From positions 1 to 32,650 of the forward strand of contig JAPYUB010000008.1 in the NCBI GenBank assembly GCA_029942125.1: 32,650 nt of DNA, given 5' to 3'. The notes under the pieces were generated by a model that ran no database searches, was not told where the DNA came from, and saw only the letters and a program-made list of their open reading frames with translations. The translations under genes were made by a program, and so were the position numbers. The stretch is from Candidatus Thalassarchaeaceae archaeon (GTDB lineage Archaea > Thermoplasmatota > Poseidoniia > Poseidoniales > Thalassarchaeaceae). Below, piece after piece: positions 21,301 through 28,555 of this stretch (position 1 is its first letter; each line of letters begins with the position of its first letter).

Positions 21301-23494
21301 CAATGGAGTTGTTTGTGGTATTGAAGGTTGGACAAATCCAGACGATTTCATCGTAAACATCAGCAACCTCTTCTTCGGTCAGGGCTGCATCCCAAATTTG
21401 CACCTCATCGATGACGCCGGTGAAATGTGTACTACCAGCACGGTTTACACCGAATTTGTAAATCTCTATGCTGTTGACTGTGCCGTTGGGTACACTCTGA
21501 TTGAGAATCTCAACACCATCGAGATAGAGTGTGGTATTGTCGTTCTCAAACGTGGCGACTAGGTGTTGCCAAACCGTGGGGTCGACCGTTCCAAAACTGT
21601 ACGCGTTGTTGTGATACAACTCCCAATTTCCAGGATTGCCACCTCCCGTTTGAATCTGGAAAGACTCGTCATCTCCAGCAACATCGTTGACAGCGATTGC
21701 CGATGCATGTTGTGGCTGACCTGTATGATTGGCCTGAACCCAGAGGCTGACTGTGAAATCGGCCACAGTATCTTCGACGTCGACTCGGGCTTCATCATCC
21801 ACGCCATCAAAGAAGGCACAGTTGCCCAAGACACAGGTTCGCCATTGGTTGCCATTGGTCCCGGTGAAATTGAGGTGAGCAGAACCCACAGAATCGTTGG
21901 CAACATCGCCACTGTTTTCATCGAATTCCCAATGGTGAATCAGATCCACTTCCCGAACTGGATAACTGCTTCCCCGTGTCAATACATTGGTTGGAACAGT
22001 TTGTTTTGAAAAGCCCGGGCCTTCCCATTTGAGTTCCAATCCAGCATATCCACCATGCTCAAAGAATTCGGTTCGAAGTTCGTGTTCTCCAGCATCTAGC
22101 CAGACTGTACCTGAGCGCTCTTGCATGGCGTGATGCCCCTGATTATCGACAATTTCAACATCATCAATCCATAATTTTGAGCCGTCATCACTTCGCAGAT
22201 ATAACGTCCAATTACCAGCGGTTGGAATGTGAATAATACCTGTGTGTCTTGCGCTCCAGTATTCAAGGAAGCGACTATCAAGGCCCGTCCAAGCGTTTTG
22301 TGTTGATGGCCAATCGATGTTCGGTTCGTGACGAACGAAATCAGGCGTTCGACCGGAAAGATTCACCATTGTACTGACGTTGTAAGTTACACCATTGTTG
22401 TCGAAGTATTCAGCCAGTAGGCCATTGGTTGTAGCTGCATCATTGGCTCCACATGGCGCATCATCTAGACGGCCTTCCATCGCTGCATTTCCATTTCGTT
22501 TGGTCTCAGTCTGGCGGGTCCACCACCATTGTTCTCCAGGTGAAAGAGATGGGCCAACTCCATCCCAATAACGAGAGCCGGTCGGCCAACTTCCATCTGA
22601 TGTATCATAACCAGAATTCGGCAATTCATTGTCTGCCCAAGAACCATCATTGCTACCCCAAGCGGTATACATCGAGAGATTATCCATGTCGGTAACATAG
22701 GTGCCATTCTGATTGAAGTGAACAGGGAAGCCCATGTTCGTCAGAGTTTCATTTGTAGTGTAGAGTAGGTCATTCCACCACTTGTATCCGGATCCATTTC
22801 GATTGGTAGCCAAATCGAGAACGGTCAATCCGTGCTGTCCCAAACTAGTGTTAGCTTTGGAGATTAGCCCCAAGGCTGTATCGGCATCATAACCGGTCAA
22901 CCGAGTGACCAAATAGTATCCTTGCTCATCTCTCTGAAATGCTTTCATCTCATTGCCTGCAGCAGGTCCGTAGTTTGAGTCGACATACCAATCAGCGAAG
23001 ATGGATGGAGCATAGGGTCCGTCGATTAGAGCCAATTCTGAATCAAAGGACGCGCGAGAATTGGTGCCACCATTGACACCTAGAGGAACACCCTTCGTGG
23101 TGACTAGGACGTTGATTTCGGTTAGGTTTCGTTCAGAAATTATCTGCGAAATAGGATTGGCGAAATAGGTCGTGAATTGATTGGAGTTGATGATTTCGCT
23201 TGTTGGTGTACTTTCATTTGTCAATAGCAGGACACGTTCTGGGGGGATATTGCGGGCCAGAGCAAAGGCAGTACCGATAGTTCGGCTCGCATCACTTTGA
23301 TTGTTGATTATGACTGCAACATCACTGTAATCGGCCAAGGTTTGATGAGAAAATGATTCGAGCACGGCCACATCTCTAAACGGGGCCTCCTCCCACGCGT
23401 CCGCGTGGGCCTTCGCTTCCTCTGGAAGCGATACTGCGGTCCAACTCTGTAGTGAAATCAGAAGGACGAGGACGATGGCCAAGCGAGAGCGCAC
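18362..23494 (-). CDS. Very large secreted, membrane-anchored protein: TIGR03790-like N-terminus, PA14-like, LamG/concanavalin-like, repeated beta domains, C-terminal TM
   Basis: 1710 aa. Signal peptide MRSRLAIVLVLLISLQSWTAVS; YSDVAVIINNQSDASRTIGTAFALARNIPPERVLLLTNES (TIGR03790-like); TAGNWTLYLRSDDGSKLWIDD (PA14-like); HHWEFDENSGDVANDSVGSAHLNF and FFDGVDDEARV (LamG-like); TM ITVVGISVILILLLALTSILI; short C-terminal motif WSDEQLLAAGWTQEQIEDYR. GTG start with GGGTGA upstream. Confidence 0.9.
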   Translation of the reverse strand: MRSRLAIVLVLLISLQSWTAVSLPEEAKAHADAWEEAPFRDVAVLESFSHQTLADYSDVAVIINNQSDASRTIGTAFALARNIPPERVLLLTNESTPTSEIINSNQFTTYFANPISQIISERNLTEINVLVTTKGVPLGVNGGTNSRASFDSELALIDGPYAPSIFADWYVDSNYGPAAGNEMKAFQRDEQGYYLVTRLTGYDADTALGLISKANTSLGQHGLTVLDLATNRNGSGYKWWNDLLYTTNETLTNMGFPVHFNQNGTYVTDMDNLSMYTAWGSNDGSWADNELPNSGYDTSDGSWPTGSRYWDGVGPSLSPGEQWWWTRQTETKRNGNAAMEGRLDDAPCGANDAATTNGLLAEYFDNNGVTYNVSTMVNLSGRTPDFVRHEPNIDWPSTQNAWTGLDSRFLEYWSARHTGIIHIPTAGNWTLYLRSDDGSKLWIDDVEIVDNQGHHAMQERSGTVWLDAGEHELRTEFFEHGGYAGLELKWEGPGFSKQTVPTNVLTRGSSYPVREVDLIHHWEFDENSGDVANDSVGSAHLNFTGTNGNQWRTCVLGNCAFFDGVDDEARVDVEDTVADFTVSLWVQANHTGQPQHASAIAVNDVAGDDESFQIQTGGGNPGNWELYHNNAYSFGTVDPTVWQHLVATFENDNTTLYLDGVEILNQSVPNGTVNSIEIYKFGVNRAGSTHFTGVIDEVQIWDAALTEEEVADVYDEIVWICPTFNTTNNSIAYVEQVFDIDPNLGGHAWVLDGYSMREGWVEGDWWLEVEAFDSNGVSLSVNTSDDRAFSDDWQNRQLRYRPDASATRFAVRQVAEFTDGTYNGSIFFDTLKLYPIRPHFTWLDGSIAETAVSTGGRTFVLNSSYGQSLIADLLDDGVSGVKGYVYEPYLSAISNPEQLFSCYADGYTMVECYAASNVLLSWMGTVIGDPKMAAYGDRLHDVNVSEVRAPDRLSIGENGTLEVLLENLAPGLATGFLEVRDRQNNHLLANHSMTIPGGNDAGSRLILPINVTPVRTGFVEFLVRWIPEDTHPERIVDNNLALLNIEINAPPVIDELTCSTMTATRGGVVICRISVTDDFGIAGATLSWRYNNSSNPNYIPITATSQNDGVIWTAAISLPTDAPLDSVDLYWVVHDAQELTVEAFWDAAFNITDASATWYGVHVEGADLAPWLGIDPPVHGDSGWVRGREHALTACVIDIDHNNVTEIPAILVDGLQLATPTQSSSSGSQTCYQSSWNPIAGGSLEPVSITLQVDGVEWSNRSLTPIDLAPNAELTIGGQSYLDGAQDRIQVHIIDEDDPHASYSVETSIVWPGAGYQMLEGDAVTAPPGLESGDASISTRITSGIWADMEWSWTHPVFLSPPQISTPTLCVNDMLVDTINRGAEGTDIWVGTTERGRPILYAGIRLDSAGPPSSAFSSIFFEQGVPPASCAPGTGQHTQYYRMELNTDYLLTWSLGTVELVVNLRDIDGITGLSETLSFELKGSEPELDFSVMPTEFISGNSSTLVVEIIDPDGIENMECSVLLKDEDEITLFSQIYHPDSEGLWVQEWTPPGRSEANHTLYFACLDETALSVSDSFLIRARVATVSPTIVENTTQQGEDDPSSTITVVGISVILILLLALTSILISRREEKPIVEDDELPDDVWAKRDEDVSDEILTEMAGLETQQMEAWSDEQLLAAGWTQEQIEDYRGENETQSSDVDILGIINEEE

Positions 23495-23518
23495 GGGATG
23501 TCACCCATACCCTGAACT

Positions 23519-23571
23519 TTTCACCGTGTCGGCACCATGAGAACCGGAACCATAGGTGCCGTAAGGTGAAA
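23519..23571. promoter_or_regulatory. Nested inverted repeat in a divergent intergenic region
   Basis: TTTCACC (23519-23525) pairs with GGTGAAA (23565-23571); GGCACC (23531-23536) pairs with GGTGCC (23555-23560); internal loops of 5 and 4 nt. Confidence 0.5.
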
Positions 23572-23647
23572 ATGAAGCGTTTTCGGCGATGGGCATAAAT
23601 CCCACCGGCCCCCCCTGTCAATGTATGTCCGACGTAATCATCGCTAG

Positions 23648-23663
23648 GGAATGCCGCCATTCC
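23648..23663 (+). promoter_or_regulatory. Hairpin GGAATG-CCGC-CATTCC abutting ATG 23664
   Basis: Perfect 6-bp arms, 4-nt loop, followed directly by the ATG that begins the macro domain. Confidence 0.45.
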
Positions 23664-24263
23664 ATGTTACGAGTGATTGCAGGAGACCTAACTCGATACG
23701 AAGCTCAAGTCGCAGTCACATGTGCCAGCAATCGTCTTGCTGGACGTGAAGGTTTGGATGCCAAGATGCACACTGCAGCAGGTGAAAAATTGCGCGAGAC
23801 TTGTGTCGAGATAGGAAAAATACAGCGGGCTCAGAATCTGCAGCCTTGTCCCGTGGGAACTGCTGTGACAACCTCTGCCTTTGATTTACCTCATGATCAC
23901 TTAATTCATGTCGTGGCCCCAGATTGTCGTCGGCCCAGTCAAGACGAAGGACGTCGAGAACTCATTGTCAAAGCTTACGAAGCGATGTTTGAGGAAGTTG
24001 CAGCATTGGGTGGTGTGGAAACGATCGTTTGCCCACCACTTTCCATGGGCATCTATGCTTATCCTCATCGCGAAGGCGCACGAATGACAATGGAGATTCT
24101 ACTCGGTTGGCTCGATGCAGAAGAAAATCCTGGCGTGGGTGATTTTGTGTTGCTCGTAAATGACGAAATGTTTGTTAAAAATTTGAAAACGGTCTACCGC
24201 GAATCTGAAGACCAATTTCCTGGCGTGGATTGTACACGGAAATTCCGCAAACGCCGCTTCTGA
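23664..24263 (+). CDS. Macro-domain (ADP-ribose-binding type) protein, divergent
   Basis: MLRVIAGDLTRYEAQVAVTCASNRLAGREGLDAKMHTAAGEKLRETC and VETIVCPPLSMGIYAYP fit the macro-domain layout. The ORF can be extended to 23625 or 23589, but homology-like sequence starts at 23664. Confidence 0.78.
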   Translation: MLRVIAGDLTRYEAQVAVTCASNRLAGREGLDAKMHTAAGEKLRETCVEIGKIQRAQNLQPCPVGTAVTTSAFDLPHDHLIHVVAPDCRRPSQDEGRRELIVKAYEAMFEEVAALGGVETIVCPPLSMGIYAYPHREGARMTMEILLGWLDAEENPGVGDFVLLVNDEMFVKNLKTVYRESEDQFPGVDCTRKFRKRRF

Positions 24264-24264
24264 T

Positions 24265-24336
24265 GCGCACGTGATCTAGCGGTTATGATGTATGGTTCCC
24301 AACCATGCCACCCGGATTCAAATTCCGGCGTGCGCA
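24265..24336 (+). tRNA. tRNA-Gly (anticodon CCC)
   Basis: Acceptor GCGCACG/CGTGCGC, anticodon arm TATGG-TTCCCAA-CCATG, T arm CCGGA-TTCAAAT-TCCGG, discriminator A; CCA not encoded. Confidence 0.93.
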
Positions 24337-24337
24337 C

Positions 24338-24847
24338 TTAATGTCCGAACAAAGGTTCTTCGTAATCGTCATCAGAAAGCGTTCGCCATAGTCCATCTGG
24401 AACATCATCGTAAACACCGGCATAAGGATCATCGTTGGAAAGTTTCTTCTTGGGTTTCTCAAGAGCATTCAGCGCTTCAGGCTTGAACTTCCAGTAATGA
24501 ATTCGCCATTCTCGGCCATCCCAAAGAGTTGTTTCTTCTGATTCAGTTGTGAGGAGGTCATAATCTTGAAACATGTAGAACAGGTTTCTGTCAGTGGGCT
24601 CTAGGGCATTGTCGATGATTCGATCATAAAATCCAAAGAACCCAAGTGCGTGTTCAGCCATACCTTCAGCGGTCATCGTTTCCATATCGGGGTCGATGTG
24701 AGTTTGAATCGCCGCTGTCAATGATGCTAGACTCATTCCCATCTCTATTGTCCCCCAAACGGCGGGTTGGTACATCGCCGGTTGATATAGGGGAGTAGCC
24801 GGTCCTATTTCAACGGTTGGCGGTTTTCGCCCCATAGGGGCGCACAT
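24338..24847 (-). CDS. Hypothetical protein
   Basis: 169-aa ORF, acidic C-terminus (SDDDYEEPLFGH), no domain recognised; stop is 1 nt from the tRNA end. Confidence 0.65.
   Translation of the reverse strand: MCAPMGRKPPTVEIGPATPLYQPAMYQPAVWGTIEMGMSLASLTAAIQTHIDPDMETMTAEGMAEHALGFFGFYDRIIDNALEPTDRNLFYMFQDYDLLTTESEETTLWDGREWRIHYWKFKPEALNALEKPKKKLSNDDPYAGVYDDVPDGLWRTLSDDDYEEPLFGH
24828..24842. promoter_or_regulatory. Perfect inverted repeat CGCCCC-ATA-GGGGCG at the start of the 169-aa gene
   Basis: Read directly; the minus strand reads CGCCCCT-ATG-GGGCG, so the second in-frame ATG lies in the centre. Confidence 0.45.
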
Positions 24848-24873
24848 TATGCTGTTTCGTCACGATTAAACGG

Positions 24874-25809
24874 TTGATTCAACGCGTCCAGAATGTGACC
24901 GAGTTCGCGGAAGGGACCTTTCTCGGATTGCCCGAGAGCGAAGATGTGGCTGATGTTGCCATTCTCTCTGTTCCATACGAGTTGACGACATCCTACGGCA
25001 AGGGTACCAGTGCTGGACCTGAAGCTGCCCTACGAGCATCTGCTCAAGTGGAATTGTATGACCCGCTTCTACCCGAGGATCTACCATGTGGATTCACCCT
25101 ACACACGGCCCAACCGTGGAATGGAGTGGGGGATAATCTTCAGGAACAGTTGGGAGGTATCACGAACTATGTTTCACAGTATCAATCCTCATTTCCAATC
25201 ATATTAGGGGGGGAACATGGGATGCTGCCGGCGATTATGAAGGCAGTTTCTCGACAAATAGATTTGAGTGAAATCACTCTCGTCCAAATCGACGCTCACG
25301 CAGATTTACGAGACGAACTTGATGGGGATCCAGACAGTCACGCCTGTGCGGCTCGTCGCTCACTGGATCTAGGGATTGGCAAGATTCTACAAATCGGAAT
25401 TCGAGCCTTTGCTCGCGAAGAAGTGACATTTGCAGCCGAAGATGCGCGGGTGGAATCTTGGCTTGCCCGGGATGTATTGAATCCATGCGGAGGAGAGAAG
25501 ATGTGGCTCAATTGGTTGAACACCCTCTCCGAGATAGAAGGCCCTGTCTGGTTGACACTGGATATCGACGGTTTGGATGTAGCCTATGTCCCAACTACGG
25601 GAACCCCAGTTCCTGGAGGATTGGCATATTGGCAAGTTGTGGAAACTATCGAAACCATCGCATCGGCACCAGGTGCCAATTGGTTGGGGGCAGATATCAA
25701 CGAAATTGTACCCGATCCCTGTAATCATGTGACTGAATTCACGGCAGCAATGTTGGCAACCAAGATTGTTGCTGCCTATCTTGCACGTAAATTGGAGGAT
25801 GAAGCATGA
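24874..25809 (+). CDS. speB: Agmatinase / ureohydrolase family
   Basis: GGEHGMLPAI, QIDAHADLRDELDG, LTLDIDGLDVAYVPTTGTPVPGGL, GADINEIVPDP: ureohydrolase metal-binding motifs. Start is TTG at 24874, or alternatively GTG at 24895. Confidence 0.9.
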   Translation: MIQRVQNVTEFAEGTFLGLPESEDVADVAILSVPYELTTSYGKGTSAGPEAALRASAQVELYDPLLPEDLPCGFTLHTAQPWNGVGDNLQEQLGGITNYVSQYQSSFPIILGGEHGMLPAIMKAVSRQIDLSEITLVQIDAHADLRDELDGDPDSHACAARRSLDLGIGKILQIGIRAFAREEVTFAAEDARVESWLARDVLNPCGGEKMWLNWLNTLSEIEGPVWLTLDIDGLDVAYVPTTGTPVPGGLAYWQVVETIETIASAPGANWLGADINEIVPDPCNHVTEFTAAMLATKIVAAYLARKLEDEA

Positions 25810-26171
25810 ATGCAAAAGGTCGTCACATCACATTGGATTACACCAGATTCACAGGAGAGGGGGAATGGATGCTGTCAGTATTGCGTGCAGCTATTTCGCG
25901 CTCGAATGCTCGAGAAGTTCACGCCCATGTCGCAGAATTTGATGGTATAGATAGCCCCCTTGGATTCGCAGCAGTCGTCCTTATTGACGAGAGTCATGTC
26001 AGTGCACATTGTTATGCTGATGAGGGTATTCTGGCTGTAGACTGCTTTACATGTGGAGGGATTAATCCGGCTGAAATCGCGGATGACATTCATGAACAAT
26101 TGTTCAAGGCAATTCCTTCAATCAATCTGATTCAGAGAACAGAATTGGATCGATTCGTGGAGGAGGAGTGA
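25806..26171 (+). CDS. S-adenosylmethionine decarboxylase-like pyruvoyl enzyme (SpeD/SpeH family; substrate uncertain)
   Basis: 121 aa; LIDESHVSAHCYADEGILAVDCFTCG corresponds to the family ESH..H...E.....D.FTCG region, with the self-processing Ser in ESH. 4-nt overlap with agmatinase. Confidence 0.88.
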   Translation: MNAKGRHITLDYTRFTGEGEWMLSVLRAAISRSNAREVHAHVAEFDGIDSPLGFAAVVLIDESHVSAHCYADEGILAVDCFTCGGINPAEIADDIHEQLFKAIPSINLIQRTELDRFVEEE

Positions 26172-27085
26172 CGATGCGCGATTTTGTTGAACACCATTTT
26201 CGTCACTTCAATGCAGGGGAATTGCGCCGCTGTACTGAATCGCTCAGAGATTTCATCGCAAAAGATGGGCGATTGATGATTACCTTGGCGGGGGCCATGA
26301 GTACAGCTGAGATTGGACGAAGCCTTGCGCCGGCCATTCGTGCAGGAAAAATTCACGCAATTTGCTGCACAGGTGCCAATCTTGAGGAGGATCTATTCCA
26401 TTTAATTGCGGCATCACATTATGGGGATGTGCCCAATTGGAGGGACCTTTCTGCTAATGAAGAATCCCAATTGAAAAATCGAATTACTAATAGGACAATT
26501 CCAGAAGAAAAAGCGATACGAAAAATTGAATCTCAATTGATTCCTTTGTGGAAAGATTCGCATGGACGTTTGCCCCACGAATTCCTATATGATTTGGTCA
26601 AATATGTCGAGGCTGATGCGAATCCCGATGATTCATGGCTCCTAGCCGCAGCTGAGGCCAATCTGCCACTGTTCGTACCCGGGTGGGAAGATTCGACCCT
26701 TGGCAACATCTTCGCCGCCCGGGTCATTGATGGCACCGTGGATGTGGATGCGGTCCTCAGTGGTACACACTACATGCTGGCGTTGGCGACATGGATTCGA
26801 GAGCACCCCCTCAACGGCTTCCTACAGGTCGGAGGTGGAATCGCTGGTGATTTCCCCATCTGTGTGATCCCAATGCTGCGTCAGGATCTGGATGAAGACA
26901 TTCCTCTCTGGGCATGGTTTGCACAAATCTCCGAATCGCGCCCATCTTATGGCGGATATTCAGGGGCGCCACCAAATGAGAAGATTGGTTGGGAGAAACT
27001 CGGTATTGAAACACCGAAGTTTGTCATCGAATCTGATGCAACAATCGTATTGCCCATCATCCTGACTTCTCTGCTCGACGAGTAA
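26168..27085 (+). CDS. dhs: Deoxyhypusine synthase-like protein
   Basis: 305 aa; LMITLAGAMSTAEIGRSLAPAIRAGKIHAICCTGANLEEDLFHLI, QVGGGIAGDFPI, SYGGYSGAPPNEKIGWEKL (region equivalent to the DHS active-site Lys motif WGK). 4-nt overlap with the preceding gene. Confidence 0.9.
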   Translation: MTMRDFVEHHFRHFNAGELRRCTESLRDFIAKDGRLMITLAGAMSTAEIGRSLAPAIRAGKIHAICCTGANLEEDLFHLIAASHYGDVPNWRDLSANEESQLKNRITNRTIPEEKAIRKIESQLIPLWKDSHGRLPHEFLYDLVKYVEADANPDDSWLLAAAEANLPLFVPGWEDSTLGNIFAARVIDGTVDVDAVLSGTHYMLALATWIREHPLNGFLQVGGGIAGDFPICVIPMLRQDLDEDIPLWAWFAQISESRPSYGGYSGAPPNEKIGWEKLGIETPKFVIESDATIVLPIILTSLLDE

Positions 27086-27109
27086 GGCATAGCCTCAAAT
27101 CGTCGATAC

Positions 27110-27124
27110 CGCACCTACGGTGCG
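27110..27124 (+). promoter_or_regulatory. Hairpin CGCACC-TAC-GGTGCG abutting ATG 27125
   Basis: Perfect 6-bp arms with 3-nt loop directly followed by the start codon; no SD seen. Confidence 0.5.
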
Positions 27125-28465
27125 ATGCGCGTCATTCCGGTGCTGTTCCTGTTGCTGGCTTCCTCGGCGATGCCGATGGTCAACGCCCAAGGTCAACCCG
27201 ACATTGTGCAAGAGCATTGGTACCACTCCTGGTCCACTCTAACTGCGGACGCCCACGACTGGATGGTTGAAAATCCAGAGATCGTCGAGCTGAGGAGTGC
27301 AGGAGAGACTGTGCAAGGACGCGACCAGTGGGTCGTTGTCATCACTGACGAATCGATGGAAACCAAAACCGACGGCACTCCGAAGGAGATGGTGTACATC
27401 GACGGCGGTCATCACGGCAACGAACACCTCGGCACGGAACTTGCCTTCCTAGTCGCTGAATACTACATCGAGGGCTGGATTGCAGGAGATGAGGATGTCA
27501 TCGAGGTCCTACAGAACACCGAACTCCACATCATGATTCTATTGAATGCCGATGGCAACGATATTGACTCGCGCTGGAACATAAATCAGGTAGATCTCAA
27601 TCGTAACTATGACCATCACTGGACGACTGATGAGACCGCATCAGGAAGCGGACCATTCAGCGAACCGGAGACCCTGAACAATGCTGATTACATGAACGAG
27701 TTCATGGTCGATGCCGATCTCTACGTCACGATGCATACCGGCACTTGGATTCTGGCTTACCCTTGGGGATTCACGGGTGAGATGCCTTCGGATTACGAAT
27801 TGTTTGAGCACATTCGAGATACCATCCATGAGACCATCGATGCGGACCTACCAGTTCGCAATGCCAATGCTGGAATCTATCCGACTCACGGCACGAGTCG
27901 AGATTACGGATATGGCGTCATGGGTTATCCAACCTTCACTTTTGAGACAGATGATGAACAATTCCTGTTAGGCACCGCAGAGGAACTGTCGAGTCGACTC
28001 TCGACCGAACTCGATGTGATGCGTTATCTCATCAGCAACGTGTGGTATTGGAGGGCTCGCCTTCAGGTGAACTCACTCGATCTGGCTATCGGAGACAAGA
28101 TGACACTCGATGTGACCAACCTAGGCCATGCAAGCACCTCGAATGCAAGTGTGCAGTATGTCGATAGTGAGGGGATAGAGTTGTGGACGTCAGATAATTT
28201 CTCAGTCAATGCAACCAACTCTACAGTCGCCGTGCTTCCTGCGGACAATCTAACTCTCGTCGATGGAGGGGTGTTCCAACTCTATTATCAGAAACGGGTT
28301 ATCGATGCCAGCACCTGGGTGAATGAATCGATCAATCAAACAGCCATTGACATTTCAGAACCAGATGATTCGGGATGGTTGCCCTTCGCCTCCCCGATAT
28401 GGGCTATTTTGGCCATTGGATTGGCTGGTTATAAGAGAAATAAACATTTTAACGCCGATTATTGA
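27125..28465 (+). CDS. Secreted M14-family zinc carboxypeptidase with C-terminal TM anchor
   Basis: Signal peptide MRVIPVLFLLLASSAMPMVNA; IDGGHHGNEHLGTELA (HxxE), LLNADGNDIDSRWNINQVDLNRNYDHHW, FTFET; C-terminal SPIWAILAIGLAGYKRNK. Confidence 0.9.
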   Translation: MRVIPVLFLLLASSAMPMVNAQGQPDIVQEHWYHSWSTLTADAHDWMVENPEIVELRSAGETVQGRDQWVVVITDESMETKTDGTPKEMVYIDGGHHGNEHLGTELAFLVAEYYIEGWIAGDEDVIEVLQNTELHIMILLNADGNDIDSRWNINQVDLNRNYDHHWTTDETASGSGPFSEPETLNNADYMNEFMVDADLYVTMHTGTWILAYPWGFTGEMPSDYELFEHIRDTIHETIDADLPVRNANAGIYPTHGTSRDYGYGVMGYPTFTFETDDEQFLLGTAEELSSRLSTELDVMRYLISNVWYWRARLQVNSLDLAIGDKMTLDVTNLGHASTSNASVQYVDSEGIELWTSDNFSVNATNSTVAVLPADNLTLVDGGVFQLYYQKRVIDASTWVNESINQTAIDISEPDDSGWLPFASPIWAILAIGLAGYKRNKHFNADY

Positions 28466-28555
28466 CCTTTTATTCCTCTAAAATAGTGCTTAAAAGGTGA
28501 TTATTCGACACAATCCTTTGTATAGCGAGATGGAATCGGCGCGTTCAGTGATTCT

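Noticed and set aside
23392-23409. Perfect palindrome CCCACGCG-TC-CGCGTGGG
   Set aside because: Inside the coding sequence of the 1710-aa protein (AHADAWEE codons); could arise from codon choice, no positional support for a function.
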